From contig JBBCGJ010000001.1 of the NCBI GenBank assembly GCA_037200985.1, positions 1,588,756-1,652,755 on the forward strand: a DNA stretch of 64,000 bases, read 5' to 3'. Positions within the stretch are counted from its first letter, which is position 1, and the number at the start of each line of letters is the position of its first letter. Both the position numbers and the translations under genes were made by a program. This DNA is from Rhizomicrobium sp. GTDB lineage: Bacteria > Pseudomonadota > Alphaproteobacteria > Micropepsales > Micropepsaceae. The notes beneath the pieces were generated by a model. It was given only the letters and a program-made list of their open reading frames with translations, was not told the origin of the DNA and searched no databases. Below are positions 1 to 8,841 of the stretch, piece after piece.

Positions 1-1440
1 ATCCAGGACGGGCTGTCGGCCGGGCCGGACGAGATCGCCTGGGTGCAGACCGCCTATCTGATGGCGGAGATCATCATGATCCCGCTGGCCGCCTATCTCA
101 GCCAGGCCCTGTCGACGCGCTGGCTGTTCACCGCCTCGGCGGTGCTGTTCACGCTGGCGAGCCTGCTCTGCGGCATGGCGTGGAGCATCCAGTCGATGAC
201 GATCTTCCGCGCCCTGCAGGGCTTCGTCGGCGGCGCCATGGTGCCGACCGTGTTCGCCACCGGGTTCACGATGTTCACCGGCAAGGAGCGCGCGATGATC
301 CCGGCGATCCTGGGCGTGGTTTCGACGCTGGCGCCGACGCTGGGCCCGACGGTGGGCGGCTGGATCACCGATGTCGCGAGCTGGCATTGGCTGTTCTTCG
401 TCAATGTCGTTCCTGGCGCCTTCATCGCCATCGCGCTGCCGCTGCTCGGCAAGGTGGACGAGCCCAACCTCGCCATGCTCAAGCGGATCGACTGGCTGCA
501 TGTGATCTCGCTCGCGGTGTTCCTGGGCTGCCTGCAATATGTGCTGGAGGAAGGGCCGCGCCATCAGTGGCTCGAGGACCGGAACATCGTGACGGTAGCC
601 TGGATCTCCTTCGTCGGCGCGCTGGTGTTCTTCGAGCGCAGCTTCTATTCGGCGCTGCCGGTGTTGAAGCTGACGCCGTTCCGCCGGCCGACCTTCGCCA
701 TCGCCTGCGTGCTCAGCGTCATCATCGGCATGGGGCTCTACGGCGCGACCTATCTGACACCCATCTTCCTGGGGCGCGTGCGCGGCTTTTCGAGCCTGGA
801 GATCGGGACCACGGTGTTCATCACCGGCGTCTTCATGTCGTTCGGCGCGCCGCTGGCCGCACGGCTGACGACGGTGCTCGACCAGCGCATCGTCATCGCG
901 TTCGGATTCTCGCTGTTCGCGCTGGCATGCTGGCTGTTCTCCGGCATCACGCCGGTCTGGGGATTCTGGGAGATGTTCTGGCCGCAGGCGATCCGCGGCT
1001 TTGCGATCCTCCTGTGCATCGTGCCCTCGGTCGGCATGGCGCTGAACGGCGTGCCGCAGGAGGAGCTGCGCTATGCCTCCGGGCTGTTCAACCTGATGCG
1101 CAATCTGGGCGGCGCGATCGGCATCGCGATCGCGTCCACGCTGCTGCAGGACTATGGCCGCATCCATGGCGAGCGGCTGGGCGAGGCGATGAACCACGCC
1201 AATACCAGCATGCTCGCGCCGATGGTCGGGCGGCTGGCGGGCCGCGGCGCCGACGCGGCGCATGCCAAGCTCGTCCTCTCGGGCGAGATCACGCAATACG
1301 TCACGGGCCAGGCGCTGACCCAGGCGTTCCAGGACGTGTTCTATCTGCTGGCGGTGGCGTTCGTGCTGGGTCTGGCGATCGTGCCGTTCGCGAAAGTGCC
1401 GAAGCTGACCAACGACGCGCCGCCGGCGGAGGCGCATTAG
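1..1440 (+). CDS. MFS drug efflux permease, DHA2 (EmrB/QacA-like), 5' end missing
   Basis: Inner-membrane proton-driven multidrug exporter of the 14-helix DHA2 class. The reading frame is open back to base 1, so the N-terminus lies outside the window; 479 residues are visible. Many hydrophobic helices are evident, with the family's motif C-like segment 'LGPTVGGWITD' near residue 118 and 'RALQGFVGGAMVPT' just before it. The C-terminal soluble tail is short. In this family a HlyD/EmrA-type membrane-fusion gene or a MarR/TetR regulator often lies upstream; that region is not visible here. The substrate cannot be inferred. Confidence 0.9.
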   Translation: MQDGLSAGPDEIAWVQTAYLMAEIIMIPLAAYLSQALSTRWLFTASAVLFTLASLLCGMAWSIQSMTIFRALQGFVGGAMVPTVFATGFTMFTGKERAMIPAILGVVSTLAPTLGPTVGGWITDVASWHWLFFVNVVPGAFIAIALPLLGKVDEPNLAMLKRIDWLHVISLAVFLGCLQYVLEEGPRHQWLEDRNIVTVAWISFVGALVFFERSFYSALPVLKLTPFRRPTFAIACVLSVIIGMGLYGATYLTPIFLGRVRGFSSLEIGTTVFITGVFMSFGAPLAARLTTVLDQRIVIAFGFSLFALACWLFSGITPVWGFWEMFWPQAIRGFAILLCIVPSVGMALNGVPQEELRYASGLFNLMRNLGGAIGIAIASTLLQDYGRIHGERLGEAMNHANTSMLAPMVGRLAGRGADAAHAKLVLSGEITQYVTGQALTQAFQDVFYLLAVAFVLGLAIVPFAKVPKLTNDAPPAEAH

Positions 1441-1472
1441 AGAAGCGACCCTGCCTCAAGGGGAGGGTAAAT

Positions 1473-1938
1473 TCAGCGGACCGAAACGATGTCCAGTTCC
1501 AGCGGTGGCTTGCGGTTTGCGACTTCGACCGTCTCGCCGGCGCGGGCGCCCATCAGGGCCTGGGCAATCGGCGAGACATAGGAGATACGACCCTGGGCGG
1601 GATCGGCTTCGTCCTCGCCGACGATCTGGAACGTCTCCGGCGGGCCGCCATGACGGCGAAAGACGACCTCGGAGCCGAAGCCCACTTCGCTGTCATCCGC
1701 CTGGTGGTCGACAAGCTGGGCGCTGGCGCGGCGCGCCGTCCAGTAGCGCAGATCGCGCAGGATGCGCGCCTTGTCGTCGTCGGCCGGGCCGGCGCCGAGC
1801 TTCGTTGAGCTCGAACAGCTTCTGCTCCATCAGGCGCAGGCCGCGCGGCGTGACGAGATTGGCGCCGCTCCCGACACGAAGCTCGGGCGGAGCGTCAGGC
1901 GGGGCGTCGTCGCGTTCGCGGACAAAGGCGCGGCTCAT
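1473..1938 (-). pseudogene. GreA/GreB-family transcription elongation factor, apparent frameshift
   Basis: Gre factors bind the RNA polymerase secondary channel and stimulate transcript cleavage at paused complexes. The start at 1938 (MSRAFVRERDD) has a good AAGGAAAG ribosome site. The N-terminal coiled-coil region ('VTPRGLRLMEQKLFELNEA') is in one frame. The C-terminal FKBP-like domain ('RILRDLRYWTARRASAQ', then 'GEDEADPAQGRISYVSP') continues only in the next frame. The two frames meet near 1797-1803, where removing one base (or adding two) would restore a product of about 155 residues. Conservation on both sides points to a recent mutation or a sequencing or assembly indel rather than an old relic. 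Confidence 0.75.
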
Positions 1939-1993
1939 GGTGCTTTCCTTGGAATGGGAAAACAGGAAACCGGCGTCACGCGATATTGTTCCT

Positions 1994-2473
1994 CTATGCC
2001 AAGGCGTTAAGCAGAAGCTCCAGGGCCCGCCGGGAGAAGGCGCGCATGTTGGCGGCGCGGTCGCTGTCCCCTGTCTCGACAGTGATTGCCTGGGACAGGG
2101 GTCCGGCGAGCGCGATGCAACTGTGGCCGGCGGCATCGCCATAGGGATTGCCGGTCGGACCGGCGGCACCGGTCTCCGACAATCCCCAGCTTGCGTCGAA
2201 ACGCTCCCGGGCGGTGCGCGCCAGAAGCTGCGCATAGGACTCGCTCGCCGAGCGCATGCCGGCGACGGCCTCGCGCGGCAAGTCCATCAGCAGCACGCGG
2301 GCCTTGGCCGTGTAGACGACGGCGCCGCCGAGGAAATAGGCCGAAGCGCCGGGAACCGCGAGCAGCGCGGCGGAGATCAATCCGCCGGTCGAGGATTCGG
2401 CGACCGCGACCGTTTCCCGGCGCGCCTTGAGACGCTCGGCGATGCGGGCGGCAAGGGGCAGGAGTTCCTGCAT
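1994..2473 (-). CDS. pncC: CinA C-terminal-type nicotinamide-nucleotide amidohydrolase (PncC)
   Basis: A 159-residue stand-alone version of the CinA C-terminal domain, which deamidates nicotinamide mononucleotide to nicotinic acid mononucleotide in the pyridine nucleotide salvage cycle. Family motifs are present: 'VAVAESSTGGLISAALLAVPGAS' in the first half (catalytic Ser/Thr region), 'YFLGGAVVYTAKAR', and 'SETGAAGPTGNPYG' in the second half. It lies directly after the small membrane-protein gene with no gap, so the two are probably co-transcribed. Without the N-terminal COG1058 domain it should be a pure amidase. Confidence 0.88.
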   Translation of the reverse strand: MQELLPLAARIAERLKARRETVAVAESSTGGLISAALLAVPGASAYFLGGAVVYTAKARVLLMDLPREAVAGMRSASESYAQLLARTARERFDASWGLSETGAAGPTGNPYGDAAGHSCIALAGPLSQAITVETGDSDRAANMRAFSRRALELLLNALA

Positions 2474-2671
2474 CTAAGCCAAGACCACGCCGGCGAGCGC
2501 GGCGAGAAAAAGCGGCACGGCGAGCGCCAGGCCGATCTCGAAGACGACGCGGTCCGGACCGGCGTTCGCCCAGGCGCGCGGGCGGGCGCGAGGCGCGACG
2601 GCCTTGTCGCCGGCCGCGTACCATTCCCAGCGATCCGCATCCGCCAAAGACACACCGAGAAACTTTTCCAT
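2474..2671 (-). CDS. small single-pass membrane protein of unknown function
   Basis: 65 residues, starting at ATG 2671 after a GAGG-like ribosome site. The N-terminal half is polar and contains 'DADRWEWYAAGDKAV'. The C-terminal half forms one hydrophobic helix ('IGLALAVPLFLAALAGVVLA') that ends the protein. The stop codon abuts the pncC start, which argues for a real two-gene transcript. I do not recognise the family. The topology (short cytoplasmic N-terminus, C-terminal anchor) is inferred from hydrophobicity only. Confidence 0.6.
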   Translation of the reverse strand: MEKFLGVSLADADRWEWYAAGDKAVAPRARPRAWANAGPDRVVFEIGLALAVPLFLAALAGVVLA

Positions 2672-2853
2672 CGCCGCCGGACCTCGTCGTTAACGACGAA
2701 AATATAGGCCGGTGCGGCGTCCTGCTCCACCGGAATCGGGAACTGCGGCGATGTCGCAAGCGTTCGTTCCGTCTTGGCACAAAGCCACGATCCGGTCACG
2801 ATTGACCGCGATAGACCGCGCCTCTTCGAGAACCTGGTGGGAACGCTCCGCGC

Positions 2854-4164
2854 ATGAGTCGATATGACGGCAGCCGCGCGCCGCACAGGCGGCCCGTGCG
2901 CGCGGAGACCGTGGTCGTCCGCCGGCCGCCGCCGCTCATCCCGCATATCTCGCTCGAGGACACGCTGGCCGCGGTGGGCATCCGCCCCAACCGCGCCAGG
3001 GGCGCCACGCATTCGCACGGCCTGCTGTGGCGCTGGTTCGCATACGAGTCGTCGGCGCTGGCGATAGCAAACGCGGTCGCGAGCGCCCTGCTGCTGATCG
3101 TCGCGATGACGATGACGGCGCCGGGCATGCGCCTTGCGGTCGCGCTCGGCATCGGACCGCTGGTCTATGACGTGCTGAACGACGGCTTGCCCTATCTGGC
3201 GATCGGGTTGTTCGTCGCGGCGCTCTTGAAAGCGGCGCATGCCCGGCTCGACGTCCGGGCGCATGTCGCGACGCGGGTTCTCGGCTATGCGCTGGCGCTG
3301 CTGCTGGCGCTGGCCGCGCTGTGGATCGAGACCATGCTCGGCTATGCGAGCGTCGTGCCGTGGATGTTCAAGCCGGTGCTGGCGCTGGCCGGCGGCGAGG
3401 CCACGGCGCGGGTGGCGGCGGTCAACGCGGATCTCGTCTCCTATTTCGAGCCGGCGCTGATCGGCGGCGCGGGCCTTCTTCTGCTCGCCAAGCATTTCAA
3501 GAGCGGCGCGACGCGGCGCGCGCCGCTCTATCGCAAGCGCGTGGCGCTGGGCGGCATTGCGCTGGCCGGCGCGGTGATCGCCATTTCGGCGCATGCGGGA
3601 TGGCGGCACTATACCGGCGCCGACGCGCGCGACGGCTTCGGCTTCGCCATCGGCGGCGAGACGCTGTCGGGCGAGGACCGGATCTATGGCCCGCTGTTCG
3701 CGCCGGGCGTGGCCTGCCATGTGTCGAGCCTTTACGGCTGGCGCGACGATCCCCTGACGCCGGGGCGGAGCGAAAAGCACCAGGGCGTCGACGTCGCGGT
3801 CCGGGAGGGAACGGCGGTGCATGCCATGACCGACGGCCGCGTGATGTTCGCGGAGTTCGACGGCGGGCTCGGCAATTTTGTGGCGCTGAAGCCGGCGGGC
3901 AGCGGCGCGCCGACGGTGATCAACGGGCACATGTCGCGCCTGGCGGTGCGGGCGGGCGACGACGTGCATCGCGGCGACGTGATCGGCTATGCCGGCAGCA
4001 CGGGACGCTCGACCGGGCCGCATGTGCATGTGCAGATTTGCCCGAGCGGACATATGGTGCGCGGCGGCTTCGTCTGCGGCGGCGCGACGAACCCTTACGA
4101 GAACTGGCCGACGCTGGCGGCGCTGGCGCGGATGTCCTGCCGTGACGGGCCGGAAATCTACTGA
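2854..4164 (+). CDS. membrane-anchored M23 (LytM) peptidase domain protein
   Basis: 436 residues. A basic N-terminal tail is followed by several hydrophobic segments (about residues 65-200 and 230-250), then a LytM/M23 domain at about 300-410. The zinc-site motifs are intact: 'HQGVDVAV' (HxxxD) and 'STGPHVHVQ' (HxH), with 'GHMSRLAVRAGDDV' and 'GYAGSTGRSTG' between them. M23 enzymes cut peptidoglycan cross-links; the large multi-pass anchor is less usual and suggests a periplasmic catalytic domain tethered to the inner membrane. It ends convergently, overlapping the 3' end of the symporter gene by 7 bases. Confidence 0.85.
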   Translation: MSRYDGSRAPHRRPVRAETVVVRRPPPLIPHISLEDTLAAVGIRPNRARGATHSHGLLWRWFAYESSALAIANAVASALLLIVAMTMTAPGMRLAVALGIGPLVYDVLNDGLPYLAIGLFVAALLKAAHARLDVRAHVATRVLGYALALLLALAALWIETMLGYASVVPWMFKPVLALAGGEATARVAAVNADLVSYFEPALIGGAGLLLLAKHFKSGATRRAPLYRKRVALGGIALAGAVIAISAHAGWRHYTGADARDGFGFAIGGETLSGEDRIYGPLFAPGVACHVSSLYGWRDDPLTPGRSEKHQGVDVAVREGTAVHAMTDGRVMFAEFDGGLGNFVALKPAGSGAPTVINGHMSRLAVRAGDDVHRGDVIGYAGSTGRSTGPHVHVQICPSGHMVRGGFVCGGATNPYENWPTLAALARMSCRDGPEIY

Positions 4165-5381
4165 GCCGGTTTGGCGCGGCCTTCCCAGGCATCGACCACG
4201 ACGCAGGCGACCGCGTTGCCGACGATGTTGGTGCCGCTGCGGCCCATGTCGAGCAGGTGGTCGACCGCGAGCACGAGCAGAAGGCCGGCTTCCGGAATGT
4301 GGAAGTAAGGCAGCGCCGCCAGGATGACGACCAGGGAGGCGCGCGGCACGCCGGCCATGCCTTTCGAGGTCACCATCATGATCAGGAGCAGCGTCACCTG
4401 CTGGCCCAGCGTGAGGTCGATGCCATAGGCCTGGGCGATGAACAGCGTCGCGAAGGTGCAGTACATCGTCGAGCCGTCGAGGTTGAAGGAATAGCCGAGC
4501 GGCAGGACGAAGCTGACGATGCGGCGCGGCAGGCCGATCTCTTGAAGCTGCTCCAGGAGGCGCGGATAGGCGGCTTCCGAACTCGCGGTCGAGAAGGCGA
4601 GCAGTACCGGGTCGCGGACCGCGTGGAACAGGGCCGCGGTGCCGCCGCGGCGGATCGCGGCGGCGACGGCGAAGAGGAGTATCCAGAGCAGTAGCAGCGC
4701 GAGATAGAAGCTGCCGACGAAGCGCGCATAGGTGAGGAGCACGCCGGCGCCCTGGGTCGCCACCGTCGAGGCCAGCGCCGCGAACACGACGAACGGCGCC
4801 AATGTCATCACATAGGATGTGATCTTCAGCATCACGGCGGCGACCTGTTCGGCCAGGGCGAGGATCGCCGGCGCGCGATCCTGGCTCGCGGCCATCGCGG
4901 TGCCGAGGAAGCAGGCGAAGACGACGATCTGCAAAATCTCGTTGTTCGCCAGCGCCTCCACGATGGAGCGTGGAATCAGATGGGTGAGGAAATCGGTCAG
5001 CGACAGCGACGCGGCGCTGGCGGGCGCGCCGGCCGCGCCATGCGGCAACGACAACCCGATTCCGGGCTGGAACAGATGGACCATGATCAGGCCCAGGACG
5101 AGCGAAGCCAGCGAGGCCAGCATGAACCAGGCGATGGCGCGGGCGCCGACCCGGCTGATCGCGGCGGCGTCCTCCATATGCGCGATGCCGACGATGAGGG
5201 TGGAGAGTACCAGGGGCGCGATGATCATCCGGATCAGGCGCAGGAAGGCGAAGGTGACGAGGCCGAGGGCGTCGGTGAGCTGGGCGATCCGGCCGGCGTC
5301 GAGCCAGGCATGGCCGGCAATGCCGACCACGATGCCGAGCACCATGGCGATGAGAAGCAGAAGCGCAAACGTACGGCTCAA
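4158..5381 (-). CDS. dicarboxylate/amino acid:cation symporter (DAACS family)
   Basis: A sodium- or proton-coupled inner-membrane carrier for C4-dicarboxylates or acidic amino acids. About 407 residues with hydrophobic helices throughout. Family hallmarks are a serine-rich re-entrant loop 'LAFSTASSEAAYPRLLEQL', 'LPLGYSFNLDGSTMYCT' and 'MVTSKGMAGVPRASLVV'. No ATG lies near the start of homology. The TTG at 5381 follows GGGGA at suitable spacing and begins 'LSRTFALLLLIAMVLG', so I prefer it to the longer open frame. Transcribed convergently with the M23 gene. Confidence 0.88.
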   Translation of the reverse strand: MSRTFALLLLIAMVLGIVVGIAGHAWLDAGRIAQLTDALGLVTFAFLRLIRMIIAPLVLSTLIVGIAHMEDAAAISRVGARAIAWFMLASLASLVLGLIMVHLFQPGIGLSLPHGAAGAPASAASLSLTDFLTHLIPRSIVEALANNEILQIVVFACFLGTAMAASQDRAPAILALAEQVAAVMLKITSYVMTLAPFVVFAALASTVATQGAGVLLTYARFVGSFYLALLLLWILLFAVAAAIRRGGTAALFHAVRDPVLLAFSTASSEAAYPRLLEQLQEIGLPRRIVSFVLPLGYSFNLDGSTMYCTFATLFIAQAYGIDLTLGQQVTLLLIMMVTSKGMAGVPRASLVVILAALPYFHIPEAGLLLVLAVDHLLDMGRSGTNIVGNAVACVVVDAWEGRAKPAQ

Positions 5382-5499
5382 AGAAATCCCCTGCCCGCTG
5401 TGCGGCGGAGTGGACGGAATTCGGGTGGGGAGCGCAAGGGGGGGGTGAAATTTGCACAACGCGCTCCACAGGAGCGAGGTGCCAACTTCAAATATAGAT

Positions 5500-5592
5500 G
5501 TCATTCGCCGCGAATGCGGCGAACCCAGTTGACGCTTGCGACGAAGCCGCAGGGTTTCACCTGGGTCCGCCGCATTCGCGGCGGATGACAAT
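5500..5592. repeat. intergenic inverted repeat (REP-like unit)
   Basis: Two arms, CGCCGCGAATGCGGCGAACCCA near 5507 and its near-complement TGGGTCCGCCGCATTCGCGGCG near 5567, flank a spacer of about 40 bases. Each arm is itself a hairpin (CGCCGC..GCGGCG). It sits between the symporter and APH-kinase genes, which are both on the minus strand. It is probably a dispersed palindromic element rather than a classical terminator, since no T-run follows. Confidence 0.6.
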
Positions 5593-5606
5593 CCTTTTGG
5601 GATGAC

Positions 5607-6659
5607 TTAATCGTCGCGATGCAGCAGTTCGAGCGCCTGCTCCGCCAGGCGCGGGGTGCCGTTGATCGCGGGGCGGTCGGACGGCGCGACGCCGTTCAAG
5701 ACGCGGCGATAGACGCCCTGGCTGATCGAGGCTAGGCGGAAGACGCCGAACGCCAGGTAGAAATTCCAGTGCGGGATGGAGGCGCGGCCGGTACGGCGGC
5801 AATAGGCGTCGCGATATTCGGCTTCGGTCGGAATGCCGCTCGTGGCGAAATCGACGCCGATCAGCGTGCCCCAGCTTTCCGATTCCGAATGCCAGAGGAA
5901 ACAATTGTAGCCGATGTCGGCCAACGGATGGCCGATGGTGCAGAGCTCCCAATCGAGCACGGCGATCAGGCGCGGCTCGGTCGGATGGAACATGGTGTTC
6001 TCCAGCCGGTAGTCGCCATGGGCGATGGACACCGACCGGTCCGGCGGGATCAGGTTCGGCAGTTCCGCGATGAGCATTTCCATCGCGGGAATGGTTTCGG
6101 TCTCGGCGCCGCGATACTGCTTGATCCAGCGCGCCACCTGGCGCTCGAAATAGCCGCCGGGGCGGCCGAAATCGCCGAGGCCGACGGCCTGATAGTCGAC
6201 CTTATGCAGCTTGGCGAGGGTGGCGTTCAGCTCGTCATAGACCGCGGCGCGTTCGGCGCGTGCGAGGCCGGGCAGCTTGGCATCGCGGAAGACGCGGCCC
6301 TCGAGATAGTCCATCACATAGAAGCCGGTGCCGATCACGCTATCGTCCGTACACAGAAGACGCATGCGCGGGACGGGAACGCCGGTGCCGTCCAGCGCCT
6401 TCATCACGCGGTATTCGCGGTCGACCTGGTGCGCGCTGGCGAGGAGCTGGCCCGGCGGCTTCTTGCGGAGGACGTAGTGCAGCGGGCCGGCGGGGCCCTG
6501 CGTGGTCAGCTTGAAGGTCGGGTTGGAGGCGCCGCCCTTGATCTGCTGCACGGACATGCCCTGGCCGAAGCCTTCGACATGACGTTCGAGATGGGCTTTC
6601 AGCGCCGCCTCGTCGAAGCGCAACGCGGGCGCGACCGCGCCGAGAAGCGCGTCGCTCAT
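5607..6659 (-). CDS. APH-fold phosphotransferase (ACAD10/FadE36-like)
   Basis: 350 residues with an aminoglycoside-phosphotransferase/choline-kinase fold. It resembles the stand-alone kinases linked to acyl-CoA dehydrogenases in fatty-acid metabolism. Visible motifs are 'GGASNPTFKLTT' (nucleotide-binding loop), 'YVLRKKPPGQ' (ATP lysine), 'SIAHGDYRLENTMF' (catalytic loop, HGDxxxxN) and 'AVLDWELCTIGHPLADIGY' (metal-binding DxD-like segment). Its start overlaps the SDR stop by four bases, so the SDR gene and this gene form one operon. The natural substrate is unknown; antibiotic phosphorylation is unlikely given the relatives. Confidence 0.85.
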   Translation of the reverse strand: MSDALLGAVAPALRFDEAALKAHLERHVEGFGQGMSVQQIKGGASNPTFKLTTQGPAGPLHYVLRKKPPGQLLASAHQVDREYRVMKALDGTGVPVPRMRLLCTDDSVIGTGFYVMDYLEGRVFRDAKLPGLARAERAAVYDELNATLAKLHKVDYQAVGLGDFGRPGGYFERQVARWIKQYRGAETETIPAMEMLIAELPNLIPPDRSVSIAHGDYRLENTMFHPTEPRLIAVLDWELCTIGHPLADIGYNCFLWHSESESWGTLIGVDFATSGIPTEAEYRDAYCRRTGRASIPHWNFYLAFGVFRLASISQGVYRRVLNGVAPSDRPAINGTPRLAEQALELLHRDD

Positions 6660-7465
6660 GATTTGGAGAGCTTGTTCAGCGTCTCGAACAGCGTGCCCGC
6701 GGCCATGCCGTCGCGGGTGCCTTCGGGATCGAGAGTCGCCGCCTTGTCGAGCTCGAAAATCTCCGGCGGCACGTACCAGTGCAGCTTGTCGGAGTGGTAG
6801 GCCTCCCAGACGACCTTGGCGACTTCGATGGGCGAGATGGCGCGGAACATGCCTTCCTTCGGCGCGTTCGCCGCGACGCCGGGCGGCAGGATCGGCGTAT
6901 CGATCAGGCCGGGCAGCACGTCGGCGGCGCGCACGCCGAGCATCTTGAACTCGACGGCGAGCGCTTCGGTGAGGCCCTTCACGGCGTGCTTGGTGGCGGA
7001 GTAGACGGCGATGCCGGGTATGCCATAGGTCGCCGAGGACGAGGAGGTGGTAAAGCAGAGCGAGCCGGGCGTCGCCTTGAGATATTTGATGCCTTCATGG
7101 ATGCCGATGAGGACGGAGACGAAATTGACGTTCACCACCGCCATCACATCCTCGAAGGACTGGTCGGCGAAGAAGCCGCCGCGGCCGATGCCGGCATTGT
7201 TGTAGAGGATGTCGAGCTTTCCGTCCGTCTGCGCGGTGAAATCGGCGAGCGCCGCGGCGAATTTCTCGCGCTGGGTCACGTCGAGCAGACCGGTCTTGCC
7301 GTTGTCGAAGCCGATCTCCTGCTCCAGCGTCTTCAGGCCGTTTTCGTTGATGTCATAGCCGCCGACGTACCAGCCTTTCGCTGCGAACAGCTTGGCGGTC
7401 TCGCGCCCCATGCCGGAGGCGGCGCCGGTGATGAAGATCGATTTGCGGCCGTTCGCGTGCGACAT
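6656..7465 (-). CDS. short-chain dehydrogenase/reductase (SDR)
   Basis: 269 residues of classical SDR form: cofactor loop 'TGAASGMGRETAK', 'NNAGIGRGG', catalytic Ser in 'TTSSSSATYG' and the Tyr-x3-Lys pair in 'YSATKHAVKG'. An acidic residue after the second strand ('GGYDINENG') suggests NAD(H) rather than NADP(H). First gene of a two-gene operon with the APH-fold kinase (ATGA overlap). Substrate unknown; pairing with an ACAD10-like kinase suggests lipid or hydroxy-acyl metabolism. Confidence 0.87.
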   Translation of the reverse strand: MSHANGRKSIFITGAASGMGRETAKLFAAKGWYVGGYDINENGLKTLEQEIGFDNGKTGLLDVTQREKFAAALADFTAQTDGKLDILYNNAGIGRGGFFADQSFEDVMAVVNVNFVSVLIGIHEGIKYLKATPGSLCFTTSSSSATYGIPGIAVYSATKHAVKGLTEALAVEFKMLGVRAADVLPGLIDTPILPPGVAANAPKEGMFRAISPIEVAKVVWEAYHSDKLHWYVPPEIFELDKAATLDPEGTRDGMAAGTLFETLNKLSKS

Positions 7466-7533
7466 GGGAGGCCTCCGGGTTGCGGCGGCACGTTAGACGC
7501 GGACGGAGCGGCGTCAACGGTGACGCGAGGATA

Positions 7534-7671
7534 GCTTTCCTCCCCCGTGTTTACGGGGGAGGTGCCGAGCAAAGCGAGGCGGAGGGGGCCTGCGCGGAAA
7601 GATATCGCCCAGTCGGGCCCCCTCCACCGCTTCGCGGTCCCCCTCCCCCGCAACAGCGGGGGAGGAAAGTT
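7534..7671. repeat. palindromic intergenic repeat of about 140 bp
   Basis: The left arm CTTTCCTCCCCCGTG with a short hairpin (TCCCCCGTGTTTACGGGGGA) is mirrored by a right arm containing CCCCCGCAACAGCGGGGGAGG. Between them are GAGGCGGAGGGGGCC and GGGCCCCCTCC, also complementary. Nested palindromes of this kind occur as dispersed intergenic elements in alphaproteobacteria. The right edge touches the stop of the cystathionine lyase gene, so on the minus strand it may also act as its transcription stop. Confidence 0.7.
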
Positions 7672-8830
7672 ATTGCAGCGCTTGCGCGAGGTCGGCGATC
7701 AAATCGTCGGCGTCTTCGATGCCGACGGACAGGCGCACCAGTTCGTCGGAGATGCCGATGCGGGCGCGCTGTTCCGCCGGGATCGAGGCGTGGGTCATGA
7801 TCGCGGGATGCTCGATCAGGCTTTCGACGCCGCCGAGGCTTTCGGCCAGGGTGAAAAGCCGGGTGCGTTCGAGGACGCGCTTGGTCGCGGCGAGGCCGCC
7901 CTTGACGAAGAAGCTCACGATGCCGCCGAAGGCGCGCATCTGCGCTTTCGCGAGCGCGTGCTGCGGATGGGATTCCAGGCCGGGATAGATCACGCGCGAG
8001 ACCTTCGGGTGCGTCTCCAGCCAGGCGGCGATCTTCAGCGCATTGGCGCAGTGGCGCTCCATGCGCAAGGCGAGCGTCTTGAGACCGCGCAGCGCGAGGA
8101 AGCTGTCGAACGGGCCGGCGATGCTGCCGATGGCGTTGTGCAGGAAGCGCAGACGGGCGGTGAGGTCGGCGTCCCTGGTCACGACGCAGCCGCCGACGAT
8201 GTCGGAATGGCCGTTCAGATATTTGGTCGTGGAGTGCATCACGATGTCGAAGCCGTGCTCCAGCGGGCGCTGGACATAGGGGCTGGCAAAGGTGTTGTCG
8301 GCGGCGGCGAGCAGATAGCGCTTCTTCGCCAGCGCCGCGATGGCCGAGAGGTCGGCGAGGCGCAGCAGCGGATTGGTCGGGGTCTCGACCCAGATCATCC
8401 TTGTGTTGGGCTTGATCGCGGCCTCGATGGCGGCGAGATCGGAGAGATCGACGAAGCTGGCCTCCAGGCCGGCGGAGCGCTTGCGCACCCTGTCGAACAG
8501 CCGGAATGAGCCGCCATAGAGATCGTCGCTTGCGATGACATGGGCGCCGCTGTCGAGCAGTTCCAGCACCGTGGAGATCGCGGCCAAGCCGGAAGCGAAA
8601 GCGAAGCCGTCGGCGCCGCTTTCGAGGTCGGCGATGCAGCGCTCGAACGCCATGCGGGTGGGGTTCTGGCTGCGCGAATATTCGTAGCCCTTGTGGACGC
8701 CGGGACTTTCCTGCGCGTAGGTCGAGGTCGCGTAGATCGGCACCATCACCGCGCCGGTCGAGGGATCGTGATGCTGCCCCGCATGGATCGTCCGTGTCGA
8801 GAACGCCAGGCGGTTCTTCTGTTCGCTCAT
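7670..8830 (-). CDS. cystathionine gamma-lyase/beta-lyase-type PLP enzyme
   Basis: 386 residues of the Cys/Met metabolism PLP family (fold type I). Motifs are 'YEYSRSQNPTR' near residue 50, 'FASGLAAISTVLELLDSG', 'ETPTNPLL', 'ADNTFASP' and the PLP lysine in 'HSTTKYLNGHSD'. It lies 11 bases downstream of a cystathionine beta-synthase gene, so cystathionine gamma-lyase (cystathionine to cysteine, 2-oxobutyrate and ammonia) is the most likely role. Sequence alone does not separate gamma-lyase, beta-lyase and gamma-synthase here. Confidence 0.88.
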   Translation of the reverse strand: MSEQKNRLAFSTRTIHAGQHHDPSTGAVMVPIYATSTYAQESPGVHKGYEYSRSQNPTRMAFERCIADLESGADGFAFASGLAAISTVLELLDSGAHVIASDDLYGGSFRLFDRVRKRSAGLEASFVDLSDLAAIEAAIKPNTRMIWVETPTNPLLRLADLSAIAALAKKRYLLAAADNTFASPYVQRPLEHGFDIVMHSTTKYLNGHSDIVGGCVVTRDADLTARLRFLHNAIGSIAGPFDSFLALRGLKTLALRMERHCANALKIAAWLETHPKVSRVIYPGLESHPQHALAKAQMRAFGGIVSFFVKGGLAATKRVLERTRLFTLAESLGGVESLIEHPAIMTHASIPAEQRARIGISDELVRLSVGIEDADDLIADLAQALQ

Positions 8831-8841
8831 TTTGCCTTCAC

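Noticed and set aside
180-1808. Open plus-strand frame of 542 codons
   Set aside because: Antisense-like composition and overlap with the well-supported MFS and Gre genes; no recognisable motif.
2377-5469. Open minus-strand frame of 1,030 codons
   Set aside because: It crosses pncC, the M23 gene and the symporter out of frame, is almost pure Arg/Ala/Pro/His, and results from scarce stop codons in GC-rich DNA.
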